From: Photobacterium sp. JCM 19050
GTDB taxonomy: Bacteria; Pseudomonadota; Gammaproteobacteria; Enterobacterales; Vibrionaceae
DNA: 64,000 bases
Direction: 5' to 3'
NCBI GenBank assembly: GCA_001310455.1
Contig: BAXG01000010.1
Location: 1-64,000, forward strand
The notes under the pieces were generated by a model. The model was not told the origin of the DNA. It saw only the letters and a list, made by a program, of their open reading frames with translations, and did not search any database. Below are positions 1-8,536 of this stretch, piece after piece; position 1 is the first letter of the stretch, and each line of letters begins with the position of its first letter. A program made the position numbers and the translations under genes.

Positions 1-233
1 GGATGTCGCTTTTAAGGAAAACAATTGTCACGTTAGTGTGGACAATCGCGCGGAAGCATTGTCAAGGATCCGGCAAGTGTGTTTCAATCTTTTAAAGAAC
101 GAAAAGAGATTTAAAGGTGGCCTAACACGTAAACGGATGAAATGTACCATGGATGAAAACTACTTAAGTCAGGTTCTCGGAAGCCAGTAAATTCGCGGAT
201 GTTCGTGTGGTTTCCGTGGAAATGGCCCCCATT
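1..233. other. Unassigned left-edge sequence
   Basis: I see no supported gene here. It precedes the IS remnants and may contain the decayed outer part of the same element, but I cannot identify a terminal repeat with confidence. Confidence 0.3.
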
Positions 234-299
234 TATGCCAGCATCGGCCTCTTTGAGGATGGCAACGATCTGAGTTTCGGTGAATCGTGACTTTTTCAT
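234..299 (-). mobile_element. IS3-family orfA N-terminal remnant
   Basis: Reading the minus strand from the ATG at 299, the first 22 residues (MKKSRFTETQIVAILKEAD...) are the classical start of an IS3-family OrfA, which begins the helix-turn-helix transposase domain. After about residue 22 the similarity stops and the frame runs into unrelated sequence, so only the 5-prime tip of the gene is left. It cannot encode a functional transposase. Confidence 0.75.
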
Positions 300-300
300 G

Positions 301-390
301 GTGTTCTATAATGAAGAACGAAATCACCAAGGTTTGAATAACCTTACCCCTGAGGACGTTTACTTCGGAAAACAGAGATACGCAGTATGA
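301..390 (+). mobile_element. IS3-family orfB C-terminal remnant
   Basis: The plus strand encodes 29 residues (including YNEERNHQGL, LTPEDVYFG) ending at the TGA at 388-390. These are typical of the C-terminus of the IS3-family OrfB integrase-like transposase. The remnant directly abuts the orfA tip, which lies on the opposite strand, so the two pieces do not form an intact element. They reflect deletion and inversion, or two separate insertions. Confidence 0.75.
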
Positions 391-421
391 GCTGGGTTAG
401 CTACTTAGAGAATCTGTTTTG

Positions 422-462
422 ATGTTGTCCACTTCTCCGGTGAACGAGTAAGTGGACAACAT
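422..462. repeat. Perfect 13-bp inverted repeat beside the IS remnant
   Basis: ATGTTGTCCACTT (422-434) is followed after 15 bases by its exact reverse complement (450-462). It lies 32 bases after the orfB stop. It may be the end of the insertion sequence or a duplicated terminal repeat; a simple hairpin is also possible. The rest of 391-583 holds no gene. Confidence 0.5.
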
Positions 463-583
463 ATCGGTCGTGGGTACTGTTAACCACCTGAAAAATCGAG
501 CGACATCTCAATATCTTAGCTGACGGTACTACTCGATAATGGACTAATTTAAAGCTTGCCTTCTTTAAACGGTGCACGTTTAC

Positions 584-1455
584 TCAATCAAAATAATGAC
601 TGGCAAAATCAATAAACAGCTTCAGTTTCTCAGGCTGGTGCTCACGGTGGTTGTAGACTAAGTAGATGTCTCGCGGGTTTGAATGCCAGTCTGGTAGGAC
701 CTGGGTAAGACGGCCATCATCGAGATAATGGTCAACAATCAGATCCGGTACCAACGCAATGCCCAATCCTGCACAGGCGGCTGAGCGTACAACGTTCAGA
801 TCGCTTGCCTCGAATTTTCCTCTTTCACTGATTGTGACGGCTTCACCGTTGTCACTGGTCAGTCTCCAGCGCATTAGCGGCGCGCCTTTCAATAGTGCAT
901 GATCGTTCAGCTCAGAGGCATGTTTTGGCCGAGGACGGGCTGTCAGGTATGTTGGGCTGGCGACCAGAATATCTTTCAGAGAGTAGACTTTGCGTGCAAT
1001 CAGGATGAATCACGAAGCTTGCCGACATGGAAGATAGCATCCCACTCTGTCGGGTCGAGCTGGTCGGTCTGGTTGCTGAGAAGCAGCTCTATGTTGATCG
1101 CCGGGTAGCGAATCATAAAGGCGTTGAGCAGAGGTTGGATAAGGCGGTTTGAAAGGTTGGCAGGGGCTGAGATTTTAAGCTTACCCGCCGCGCCTTTGCA
1201 TTCCTCTGTGACATGTTCTGAAGCGTTGACCAACTCTTGAAGCAGTGGTCCACATTCGTCGTAGAATTTTTTACCGGCTTCAGTGAGGCTGAGTTTTCGG
1301 GCATGGCGGTTTAGAAGACGTATGTCGATGCTGTCTTCCAAAGCTTGAATTCGTCGGGTGATTGTCGCTACGGGAACTTGGGTATGACGGGAGGCTGCGG
1401 TATAACTTCCTTGTTCGACTACCACACGGAAGAGGTTTAAATCATCAAGTTTCAT
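584..1455 (-). CDS. LysR-family transcriptional regulator (one frameshift)
   Basis: The protein starts MKLDDLNLFRVVVEQGSYTAA at 1455 with a typical LysR winged helix-turn-helix (residues 1-60) and continues into a substrate-binding domain. At about 1003 the frame ends after HVGKLRDSS. One base later the fold resumes (LIARKVYSLKDILVASP) and runs to the stop at 584, giving about 290 residues, the usual family length. One missing C in a C run explains the break, so the gene is probably intact in the organism. The effector and targets are unknown; its neighbours are IS remnants and rssB, neither of which suggests a target. Confidence 0.85.
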
Positions 1456-1773
1456 AATCGCACTACAGATTGCCCAGGAAAGCTAGATCATATACCACAA
1501 ACATAGATTTCTGCGAGACATATTGACGCGGTTTCTGTGTTTGTATTTTCAGTGCTTTATGTTTAATCACTCCGGCCAACATTTCACCGTGGCTGCGATT
1601 TTTTCCTAAGCTCCCATTGCGTATTTCGAACCGCATCGAACATGTGAACAAAACAGTGCTGCCATCTGAGTGACGAGGTTAATGTCATAAAAATCATATT
1701 GTAAGCTGATGAATTGCTAAGTTTGCAAGCAGCAACAATACTTAATGATAGGAATCAAAGTCGGGAGTGAACC
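1456..1773. other. Intergenic region, lysR to rssB
   Basis: This gap between the divergent lysR and rssB should hold both promoters. A minus-strand frame of 62 codons (1463-1651) is open but matches nothing I recognise and has no clear ribosome site. It could be part of a dispersed noncoding repeat. A ribosome-binding site GGGAG precedes the rssB ATG. Confidence 0.4.
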
Positions 1774-2824
1774 ATGCTGGAAGGAAAGGATATTCTGATT
1801 GTCGAAGACGATCCGGTGTTTCGAAACATGGTAGCTTCCTTTCTCAGAGGGCAAGGCTGCGAGGTCGTGGAGGCCGAAAACGGTATCGAGGGGCTAAAAG
1901 CCCTCAGAGCAGCAATTCCCGATCTCGTTGTCAGCGATTTGGTTATGCCCGAGATGGACGGCCTGCAATTTGTCGAAGAAGTATCTCTCGAGTTTCCAAT
2001 GGTACCTGTTTTGGTTATTTCGGGTACTGGGGGGATGAAAGATGTAGCAACAGCGTTGAGGCTTGGGGTGAAGGACTATCTGGTAAAGCCTTTGAACAAT
2101 ATTGGTGAACTGAAATCTGCCATTGAATCAATCATTCGTGATTGCGATGACGATGTTCATTCAGACTCCGACTTTACTCGGCAGTGGTTCAATGTTGAAA
2201 GTGAAGATGAACCGCTAACCGAAGAGCTGAAGTGGCACCTTGACGACTTATTGGATAACCCCGGCAATGCGCGCGATCTGCTGATGGGCTGATGCCGGAT
2301 ACCGATACCCGGTTGGGTGACTGGAGCATGTCTTACCATCACTTACAATCAATGGAAAATAACCCGGTAGTTTTGGATTACACCTGGCTGATGGATGGCC
2401 GGTTAGCGTTTTATCTCGTTGATTCTCACTCTGCCGGGGAAAACGGTCCGGCAACAACCCTGATGATTCGGGCATTTTTCAATGAATACCTTCGCTCAAT
2501 GGATTCAACAGAAACCGATCTCCGCGCGTTGGTATCCCAAATTGAAAACTCAATAAAACAGACTGGGTATGCCTCGCCCATAAGGCAATATTCGGTATTT
2601 TTAATGCCGTAACCTGCGAGTTGCTCACCTGGCCTGCGGGTTTCGAAACCCGGGCGAGGAACTCATCCCACGTTGATTTAGTGAAATCAGAACAGCTTTT
2701 GGGAGTGGACGCTGCAACTCAGAAAAAATCCCACAGCCATTCGGTGTCTGAGGGGCAACTTCGCATGTCTCTGAGCGAAACCGGAACGACAAATTTTAGC
2801 ATCGACATACACCGGCGGGCATAA
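1774..2824 (+). CDS. rssB: RssB-like response regulator, RpoS adaptor (two frameshifts)
   Basis: In enterics RssB delivers the stress sigma factor RpoS to ClpXP. Residues 1-125 are a receiver domain with acidic pocket (E11, D12, D13), phosphoacceptor D55 in SDLVMPEMDG, and lysine in LVKPL. After a linker (EELKWHLDDLLDNPGNARDLL) a degenerate PP2C-like output domain follows (GRLAFYLVDSHSAGENGPATT), as in RssB. The frame breaks near 2290 and 2590, each explained by one missing base, and the total is about 350 residues versus 337 in E. coli. The resemblance in domain order and linker is good; partner specificity is inferred. No anti-adaptor gene is visible nearby. Confidence 0.8.
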
Positions 2825-3016
2825 TCGCCATCGTTTTGAAATTCCAGGTTTCTGCCAAAATCAGCGATGTTTGACACATATTTGTCATACATCGCGTTTA
2901 CTTTCTGAAATAAACTCGTCTGTTTTTTGAGATTTTCGCTTGTGTTATTGTAACTGGCTAATACGTTGATGCGGTGACAATGAGCACTGACACACAGTTT
3001 GGCTAGAGTAAATACG

Positions 3017-3517
3017 ATGCAAAAGTGGCACTTACTTTATTGTAAACGTGGTGAGATGGACAGGGCCGAAGGGCACTTACGACGTCAGGGAATAGACTGT
3101 TACTACCCCAAGGTAACGGTTCAAAAGCTCACCCGTGGCAAGCGGAAAGAAACCGTGGAGCCATTATTTCCGAACTATCTGTTTGTTCAGTTCAATCCTG
3201 AAGAAGTTACGTGGACGTCTGTCCGAAGTACCCGCGGTGTATGCGACTTTGTTCGGTGTGGACGGGAGCCGGTTAAGGTAGATATTGCGTTAGTCAAAGA
3301 ACTGATGATTAACGAAGATAGTGACGAACAAAGAGAAGCCGTGAGTCAGGATTTCAAACCAGGGCAGGTGTTGACTATCCGCGAAGGGTGCTTTCAAGGG
3401 CTCGAGGCTATTTATCAAGAGCCGGACGGTGAAAAGCGTTCATTTCTTTTGATCAATTTAATCAACAAACCAACCAAGGTTTGTCTGGATAACGCGTTGC
3501 TACAGGTTGCCGGGTAA
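3017..3517 (+). CDS. rfaH: Transcription antiterminator RfaH
   Basis: A 166-residue NusG paralogue. Residues 1-100 form the NGN domain (MQKWHLLYCKRGE, PLFPNYLFVQF) that binds RNA polymerase. The C-terminal KOW-like part (GQVLTIREGCFQGLEAIY) is the domain that switches fold in RfaH and recruits the ribosome. RfaH promotes expression of long, poorly translated operons such as LPS, capsule or pili, through ops elements. I chose ATG 3017 because it gives the canonical RfaH N-terminus; an in-frame TTG lies at 2999. I did not find a convincing ops sequence in this window. Confidence 0.92.
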   Translation: MQKWHLLYCKRGEMDRAEGHLRRQGIDCYYPKVTVQKLTRGKRKETVEPLFPNYLFVQFNPEEVTWTSVRSTRGVCDFVRCGREPVKVDIALVKELMINEDSDEQREAVSQDFKPGQVLTIREGCFQGLEAIYQEPDGEKRSFLLINLINKPTKVCLDNALLQVAG

Positions 3518-3667
3518 ATCGCTTCTTAAACGTTGATCACACCTGTCGCTTTTTGGGGCGACGGGTGCGCTTAGCGATAGTTCTACAACCTCCCGCACTA
3601 CGGTTAATTCTCCCACTCGTTTCTGCTACCTTGTTGTAAATGACTCAGAAAAGCTAAAGGATTGGCT

Positions 3668-4636
3668 GTGACTACGCACTACGATGTCTTTAACGGTGAT
3701 GCCGACGGTATCCTCGCGCTACTGCAACTTAGAAAAGAATTTCCTTGTGAAGGTGCTTTACTTGTTACCGGTGTTAAGCGGGACATTCAGTTAGTCAAAA
3801 ACGTCCCGTTGTCTGGCAACCTGTCTTTGACTGTGCTGGATATCTCTATGGAGAAGAATATACCGGCATTGTTGGCGCATCTGGAAGCAGGTGCCACGGT
3901 GTTTTATGCTGACCATCACCAATCTGGTGACATACCTGAAAGTCCAAATCTGGATGCTCATATCCATCTAGAAGCTGATACTTGTACCAGCCTGATTATT
4001 GACCGGATTCTGGGAGGCAGATTTCACCATTGGGCGATCGCGGCGGCTTATGGAGACAATTTGAAAGCTGTTGCAAATGATCTTGCTGAGCGGGCGGGAT
4101 TAACTAAACCTGAAGCTTCAAAACTGGAGCAACTGGGAACGCTCATTAACTACAACGGCTACGGTTCATCTGTGGAAGACCTTCATTTTCATCCGGCGGA
4201 GTTATACCGGTTGCTGTCAGGCTACGACGAACCCTTTGAAGTGATTGCAGACTCCTCTTCTCCTTTCCACGACCTCAAAGCGGCTTACGACAATGACATG
4301 GCAATGGCCGACGCTGTGCAACCTGATTACGTTTCGGATCATTTTGAGATGTATACATTGCCAAATGAAAAATGGAGCCGCCGGGTCAGTGGAGTCTTTG
4401 GGAATGCACTTGCAACAGCAAACCCTAACAAAGCACATGCAGTCCTAACTCTTAACTATGATGGTTCCTACCTGGTTTCACTTCGAGCTCCTCTCAGTAA
4501 TAAGCAAGGGGCTGGAAAGATCTGCGCAGAATTTGAAACCGGTGGTGGGCGTGAGGCTGCTGCGGGTATCAATCGGCTCGAGCATAGTCACCTCGATGCA
4601 TTTATCAAAGCTGTAGAGACGTATTACGCATCATAA
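3668..4636 (+). CDS. DHH-family phosphoesterase
   Basis: A 322-residue member of the DHH/DHHA1 superfamily, which includes RecJ, NrnA and oligoribonucleases. Metal ligands are visible in NGDADGI (residues 9-15) and ADHH (81-84), and the C-terminal DHHA1 motif GGGREAAAG lies near residue 295. The GTG at 3668 is preferred over TTG 3662 because AAAGGA sits seven bases before it. The likely activity is hydrolysis of short oligonucleotides or phosphorylated nucleotides; the substrate cannot be deduced. A beta-CASP hydrolase gene follows in the same direction across a hairpin. Confidence 0.82.
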   Translation: MTTHYDVFNGDADGILALLQLRKEFPCEGALLVTGVKRDIQLVKNVPLSGNLSLTVLDISMEKNIPALLAHLEAGATVFYADHHQSGDIPESPNLDAHIHLEADTCTSLIIDRILGGRFHHWAIAAAYGDNLKAVANDLAERAGLTKPEASKLEQLGTLINYNGYGSSVEDLHFHPAELYRLLSGYDEPFEVIADSSSPFHDLKAAYDNDMAMADAVQPDYVSDHFEMYTLPNEKWSRRVSGVFGNALATANPNKAHAVLTLNYDGSYLVSLRAPLSNKQGAGKICAEFETGGGREAAAGINRLEHSHLDAFIKAVETYYAS

Positions 4637-4650
4637 TCCGTTCCTTTGAT

Positions 4651-4673
4651 GTGCCTCCCATCGTGGGAGGCAC
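4651..4673 (+). terminator. Hairpin after the DHH gene
   Basis: A perfect 10-bp stem (GTGCCTCCCA / TGGGAGGCAC) with a 3-base loop lies 14 bases after the stop codon. The following T tract is poor, so it could be an intrinsic terminator or an attenuating hairpin before the next gene. Confidence 0.55.
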
Positions 4674-4742
4674 TCCCTTCAGTTTTGTGTTAGCCGCTGT
4701 CAGCCTGTAAATAGGTTTGATGATTAGGCGACGTGTATTGAA

Positions 4743-6098
4743 ATGAAAATCCACCACCATGGAGCAAAAGCCGGAGTCACCGGATCCTGCCATCAGTTGG
4801 ACACTGAATGGGGAAGTCTGCTTGTCGATTGCGGGCTTTTCCAGGGCAAGGAAGAGCGGCCACTGGAGGTGGAATTTCCAGTCGAAGATATCTCTGCACT
4901 GATTCTGACCCATGCTCACATTGATCATATTGGCCGACTTCCTTGGCTATTGGCTGCCGGATTCAACGCCCCCATTTACTGCACAGAAGCCACAGCGGCT
5001 TTATTGCCTTTGATGCTGGATGACGGGCTGCGCTTGCAACTCGGGCTTGACGCCCGCCAGAGAAGCAGGGTGCTGGAACTTATCAGCAGGCTGACGGTTG
5101 CGGTTGATTATGGAATTTGGACTCAACTGGGAGCGCCGGGAAATGGTTGCCTGCAAATTCGCTTTCAACCTGCGGGGCACATTCTGGGGTCTGCCTATAT
5201 TGAAGTGAAAACACCGAATGATGAGGTTGTTGTGTTTTCAGGCGATCTCGGGCCGACAAATACGCCTTTGCTGCCTGACCCGGAATCACCGGAAAGGGCG
5301 GATGTCCTGATACTTGAAAGTACCTACGGAGACAAGAACCACTGCTCTGTAGAAAGCAGGGCTGAGCAACTGAAAGCGCTGGTGGAGCGTTCTCTGGAGG
5401 ATGGCGGTGCAATACTGATTCCGGCGTTTAGTGTCGGGCGTACTCAAGAGCTGTTGTTTGACCTCGAAAACATTGCTGCAAATGCGTTCAATGAAACCGA
5501 AAGGCGAGCCTGGTCAAGGCTTCCGGTTATTCTGGATTCACCCCTGGCGTTGGAAGTGACTAAACAATACCGGGATTTCAAAGCCTTATGGGGAAAGGAA
5601 GCGAAAGTAAGGCTTGCTCACGGCCGGCATCCACTGGCTTTCGAACAGTGTGTCACAATCGAAAAGCACCGAGATCACCTTGCACTGATAAACCGCCTCA
5701 AACAATCCGGTGAACCGGCATTGGTTGTTGCTGCAAGTGGTATGTGTAACGGCGGGCGCATACTCAATTACCTAAGTGCACTGCTCCCTGATCCACGGAC
5801 TGATGTTATCCTGGCCGGGTTTCAGGCCCACGGCACGCTTGGTCGCGAACTTCAGCAGGGAAAGACTGAGGTTGAAATTGAGCAGGAGGTTGTGCCTGTA
5901 AATGCGCATATTCATACGTTATCCGGTTATTCTGCTCATGCCGGAAAAGATGATCTGCTCGCTTTTGCCCAAAACATTTCACCCCATCCTCAAGAAATTC
6001 GCCTAGTCCATGGCGAGCATCGTGCCCAGCTATCTCTCGCGCGTGATTTGAAATCTCTACTTCCAAAAACCTTGATTACCTTAGCTTCAGAGAGCTGA
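4743..6098 (+). CDS. Beta-CASP metallo-beta-lactamase-fold hydrolase (RNA-specificity type)
   Basis: A 451-residue MBL protein with the metal-binding motif HAHIDH (residues 57-62), the second ligand region GHILGSAYIE, the Asp of FSGDLG, a central beta-CASP insertion (PAFSVGRTQELLF), and the C-terminal motif SGYSAHAG. This order is typical of the CPSF73/RNase J-like family, whose bacterial members cleave RNA. There is no N-terminal KH domain. It starts at ATG 4743. Adjacency to a DHH phosphoesterase suggests, but does not prove, a joint nucleic-acid processing role. Confidence 0.85.
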   Translation: MKIHHHGAKAGVTGSCHQLDTEWGSLLVDCGLFQGKEERPLEVEFPVEDISALILTHAHIDHIGRLPWLLAAGFNAPIYCTEATAALLPLMLDDGLRLQLGLDARQRSRVLELISRLTVAVDYGIWTQLGAPGNGCLQIRFQPAGHILGSAYIEVKTPNDEVVVFSGDLGPTNTPLLPDPESPERADVLILESTYGDKNHCSVESRAEQLKALVERSLEDGGAILIPAFSVGRTQELLFDLENIAANAFNETERRAWSRLPVILDSPLALEVTKQYRDFKALWGKEAKVRLAHGRHPLAFEQCVTIEKHRDHLALINRLKQSGEPALVVAASGMCNGGRILNYLSALLPDPRTDVILAGFQAHGTLGRELQQGKTEVEIEQEVVPVNAHIHTLSGYSAHAGKDDLLAFAQNISPHPQEIRLVHGEHRAQLSLARDLKSLLPKTLITLASES

Positions 6099-6106
6099 AT
6101 TTCACC

Positions 6107-6128
6107 AAACGTGATCAAGATCGCATCT
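6107..6128. promoter_or_regulatory. CRP-like binding site
   Basis: The sequence resembles the 22-bp CRP consensus with both half sites present (CGTGA and TCGCA, each one mismatch from TGTGA/TCACA, around a symmetric GATC-rich core), about 18 of 22 positions. It lies just after the beta-CASP stop and 280 bases before agaR. Carbon catabolite control of a PTS operon would make sense; this is inference. Confidence 0.45.
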
Positions 6129-6135
6129 CATTTTG

Positions 6136-6158
6136 AAAGACGCATCTTTATGCGTTTT
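6136..6158 (+). terminator. Weak terminator after the beta-CASP gene
   Basis: ACGCAT (6140-6145) pairs with ATGCGT (6150-6155) around a 4-base loop; flanking A and T bases extend the stem, leaving a short U run. It is a plausible but weak intrinsic terminator separating the upstream gene from the aga operon. Confidence 0.4.
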
Positions 6159-6260
6159 CACCTTTCACTTTCGCTATCCAACTTTGTGCACCCGCGCTAT
6201 TGCTGTGATTTGGCGTAAATCATGTGCACAGGTCACAAAAATCAGACTTTCACTTTCTTA
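6155..6260. promoter_or_regulatory. Distal AgaR-like boxes (TTTC repeats)
   Basis: Two stretches, TTTTCACCTTTCACTTTCG (6155-6173) and CTTTCACTTTCTTA (6247-6260), repeat the TTTC unit at 6-7 base spacing. The E. coli AgaR operator is likewise built of spaced TTTC/TTTY units. They are probably secondary operators for the DeoR-family repressor encoded just downstream. Confidence 0.5.
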
Positions 6261-6318
6261 TTAACCGAAAGGGTTTTACGCTTTTTTGCAGTTTAAATCG
6301 AATGTGATCCCTGTAATG

Positions 6319-6367
6319 CTTTCGTTTCCTTTCGTGTGGTGAAATGGTTTCCGAAATGAAGCGAAAG
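6319..6367. promoter_or_regulatory. Proximal AgaR-like operator pair in inverted orientation
   Basis: CTTTCGTTTCCTTTCGTG (6319-6336, plus strand) faces CTTTCGCTTCATTTCGG (6351-6367, minus strand). Both match the TTTC-ladder pattern known for AgaR. The inverted pair is centred about 65 bases upstream of the agaR ATG, a natural location for autoregulation and operon repression. Confidence 0.6.
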
Positions 6368-6407
6368 ACTCAGGCTCAATCGCAAGACAGTGAAAGAGAG
6401 AGTTATT

Positions 6408-7184
6408 ATGGTTACCACCGTTGAACGCAGAGAGCAAATTGTAGAGCTGGCACGTCAAAACAACACCGTAAGGGTGGAAGACCTGTCAGATCGCTTTTCT
6501 GTCTCAAGCGTAACCATTCGAAACGACCTGAATTACCTGGAAAAGAAAGGCTGTATTGTACGCTGCTACGGCGGCGCCATGGTCAACAGGCATTTTGCCT
6601 TTGATCAGCCAGTCCAGGACAAAGGAAGAATGTTTGCCGACATTAAATCTCGTATTGCTGCCAGGGCAGCCGCGATGGTGCAAGACGGTGATGCCATCAT
6701 TCTGGATTCAGGCTCTACTACCGCCAAGATTATCCGCCATCTGGCTGATAAAAATGGTCTGGTGGTGATGACCAACTCCCTCAATATTGCTTATGACCTT
6801 GCCAGCTATGACAACATCGAAGTCATGGTGGCGGGTGGCACGCTGCGACGCAAATCCTTTTCGCTTCATGGCCCGGCTGGCGAGCAACTTTTGAAGAACT
6901 ACCGTTTTGACAAGTTGTTCCTTGGTGTAGATGGTTTCGACCTAACTGCCGGCATTACCACACCGCACGAGGGCGAAGCCCACGTAAACCGCGTAATGTG
7001 CGATGTGGCCCGTGAGGTGATTGCGGTGACAGATGCCAGTAAGTTTGGACGTAAAAGCTTCTGCATGATTCGTGAAGCCGGGAATATCGACAAACTGATA
7101 ACCGACAGCCGGATTCCGGACGAATATATGCAGGCGCTGACGGCCATGGGCGTTGAGGTCATAATTGCAGATCAGGATGAATAA
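6408..7184 (+). CDS. agaR: DeoR-family aga operon repressor AgaR
   Basis: 258 residues. An N-terminal DeoR winged helix (ERREQIVELARQ, then SVSSVTIRNDLNYLEKKG) is followed by a sugar-phosphate-sensing domain (ILDSGSTTAKI, TNSLNIAYDLA, VAGGTLRRKS, LFLGVDGFDL). It resembles E. coli AgaR in length and motifs and heads the GalNAc gene set. ATG 6408 is chosen because GAGAGAG stands just before it and it gives the family N-terminus; an in-frame GTG lies at 6390. The inducer is probably a phosphorylated pathway intermediate such as galactosamine-6-phosphate, as inferred for other AgaR proteins. Confidence 0.88.
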   Translation: MVTTVERREQIVELARQNNTVRVEDLSDRFSVSSVTIRNDLNYLEKKGCIVRCYGGAMVNRHFAFDQPVQDKGRMFADIKSRIAARAAAMVQDGDAIILDSGSTTAKIIRHLADKNGLVVMTNSLNIAYDLASYDNIEVMVAGGTLRRKSFSLHGPAGEQLLKNYRFDKLFLGVDGFDLTAGITTPHEGEAHVNRVMCDVAREVIAVTDASKFGRKSFCMIREAGNIDKLITDSRIPDEYMQALTAMGVEVIIADQDE

Positions 7185-7244
7185 TTCCTGATCGCAAAAG
7201 GAACCTGACCACCTTGTTGATCATTGCCTGCATGGGGAGAAACC

Positions 7245-8534
7245 ATGCAGCCACTTTTAGACCTCATCCAACGCCACAAAGCGGGAGAACCGGTAGGGAT
7301 TTACGCCGTTTGTTCTGCACATCCGCTGGTGTTGAAAGCGGCCCTCAAGCAAGGGCTGGAAGATAACTCCCTTGTATTGATTGAAGCCACCTCCAATCAG
7401 GTAAACCAGGATGGCGGCTATACAGGCATGAAGCCTGCCGACTTCTATTCCCTTGTACATTCTTTTGCTGATGAGCTGGGTTTTGCCAAACAAAACCTGC
7501 TGCTCGGCGGTGACCACCTTGGCCCCAATTGCTGGCAACACTTGCCTGCTGACGAAGCGATGGCCAAATCTGACGTATTAATTGAAGCCTATGTGGAAGC
7601 AGGGTTCCGCAAGATCCACCTGGACTGCTCGATGTCATGTGTGGGTGATTCTATCCCCCTGGATGAAGCCACTGTGGCCAATCGGGCGGCCCGCCTTTGC
7701 AAAATAGCTGAGACAACCTGGCAGCGTGTCGGTGGTGAGCCGCCGGTTTACATCATCGGCACCGAAGTCCCGGTTCCGGGTGGCGCTCAAGAACTGGAAG
7801 ACGAACTGGAAGTAACCCGGCCATCAGATGCCGCACAGACACTGGATATGCATCAGACTGCCTTTGCAGCCATGGGGCTGGATGCAGCCTGGGAGCGGGT
7901 GGTAGGTCTGGTCGTCCAGCCCGGTGTGGAGTTCGATCACCACCAGGTCATCCACTACGACGCGCCGAAAGCCAAAGCTCTCAGTGAATTTATTGAAACC
8001 GTGCCCGGAAAAGTTTTCGAAGCGCATTCCACTGATTATCAGGCCGACGATGCCTACGGAGAATTGGTCCGAGACCATTTCGCCATCCTGAAAGTTGGCC
8101 CTGCTCTGACCTTTGCCCTGCGTGAAGCCCTGTTTGCCCTTGATGCCGTTGAACGCGAGTGGCTGGGTGAACATCGTGCTTCCCACCTGCGCGAAACCGT
8201 TGAGCAAGTCATGCGGCAGGAACCGGATTACTGGCATAAGTATTACGCCAACACCGGCCACCAGCGCTACCTCGACTGTCAGTACAGCTTCAGCGACCGG
8301 ATTCGCTACTACTGGTCACACCCGGTGGTAGATGCTGCTGTTCAGAAAATGGTAAGTAACCTGTCTGAGCTGCCGGCACCTCGCACACTGCTCAGCCAAT
8401 ATCTGCCAAACCAATACAAGGCCGTCTCAAGGGGCGAAATTAGCGCTGACCCAGAATCTCTGATTATCCACAAAGTTATGGAAGTAAACCGCATGTACAG
8501 CCGTGCCTGCGGGAGCTTTACCGAGGAACAATAA
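7245..8534 (+). CDS. agaZ: Tagatose-1,6-bisphosphate aldolase accessory subunit AgaZ/KbaZ
   Basis: A 429-residue member of the GatZ/KbaZ family. It shows the family start (LLDLIQRHKAGEPVGIYAVCSAHP) and the blocks IEATSNQVNQDGGYTGM, LGGDHLGPN and LDCSMSC. KbaZ has no confirmed activity of its own; it is needed for full activity and stability of the catalytic subunit KbaY, encoded at the end of this operon. Start ATG 7245 has GGGGAG just upstream. The agaS start follows after 2 bases, which suggests translational coupling. The gene is unbroken. Confidence 0.9.
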   Translation: MQPLLDLIQRHKAGEPVGIYAVCSAHPLVLKAALKQGLEDNSLVLIEATSNQVNQDGGYTGMKPADFYSLVHSFADELGFAKQNLLLGGDHLGPNCWQHLPADEAMAKSDVLIEAYVEAGFRKIHLDCSMSCVGDSIPLDEATVANRAARLCKIAETTWQRVGGEPPVYIIGTEVPVPGGAQELEDELEVTRPSDAAQTLDMHQTAFAAMGLDAAWERVVGLVVQPGVEFDHHQVIHYDAPKAKALSEFIETVPGKVFEAHSTDYQADDAYGELVRDHFAILKVGPALTFALREALFALDAVEREWLGEHRASHLRETVEQVMRQEPDYWHKYYANTGHQRYLDCQYSFSDRIRYYWSHPVVDAAVQKMVSNLSELPAPRTLLSQYLPNQYKAVSRGEISADPESLIIHKVMEVNRMYSRACGSFTEEQ

Positions 8535-8536
8535 CG

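Larger units (their letters stand above)
6099..6407. promoter_or_regulatory. aga operon control region
   Basis: The roughly 309-base gap before agaR contains, in order, a CRP-like palindrome, a short hairpin with T run, and several TTTC-repeat AgaR-like boxes. This density of signals suggests that the main operon promoter lies here. I cannot assign -35 and -10 elements with confidence. Confidence 0.6.

Noticed and set aside
1463-1651. Open frame of 62 codons on the minus strand between lysR and rssB
   Set aside because: No ribosome site, no recognisable domain, and it lies in a promoter gap. It could be part of a dispersed noncoding repeat, but I cannot show that.
2825-3016. ops element or RfaH target site near rfaH or the fimbrial operon
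   Set aside because: No convincing GGCGGTAG-type sequence was found in these leaders.
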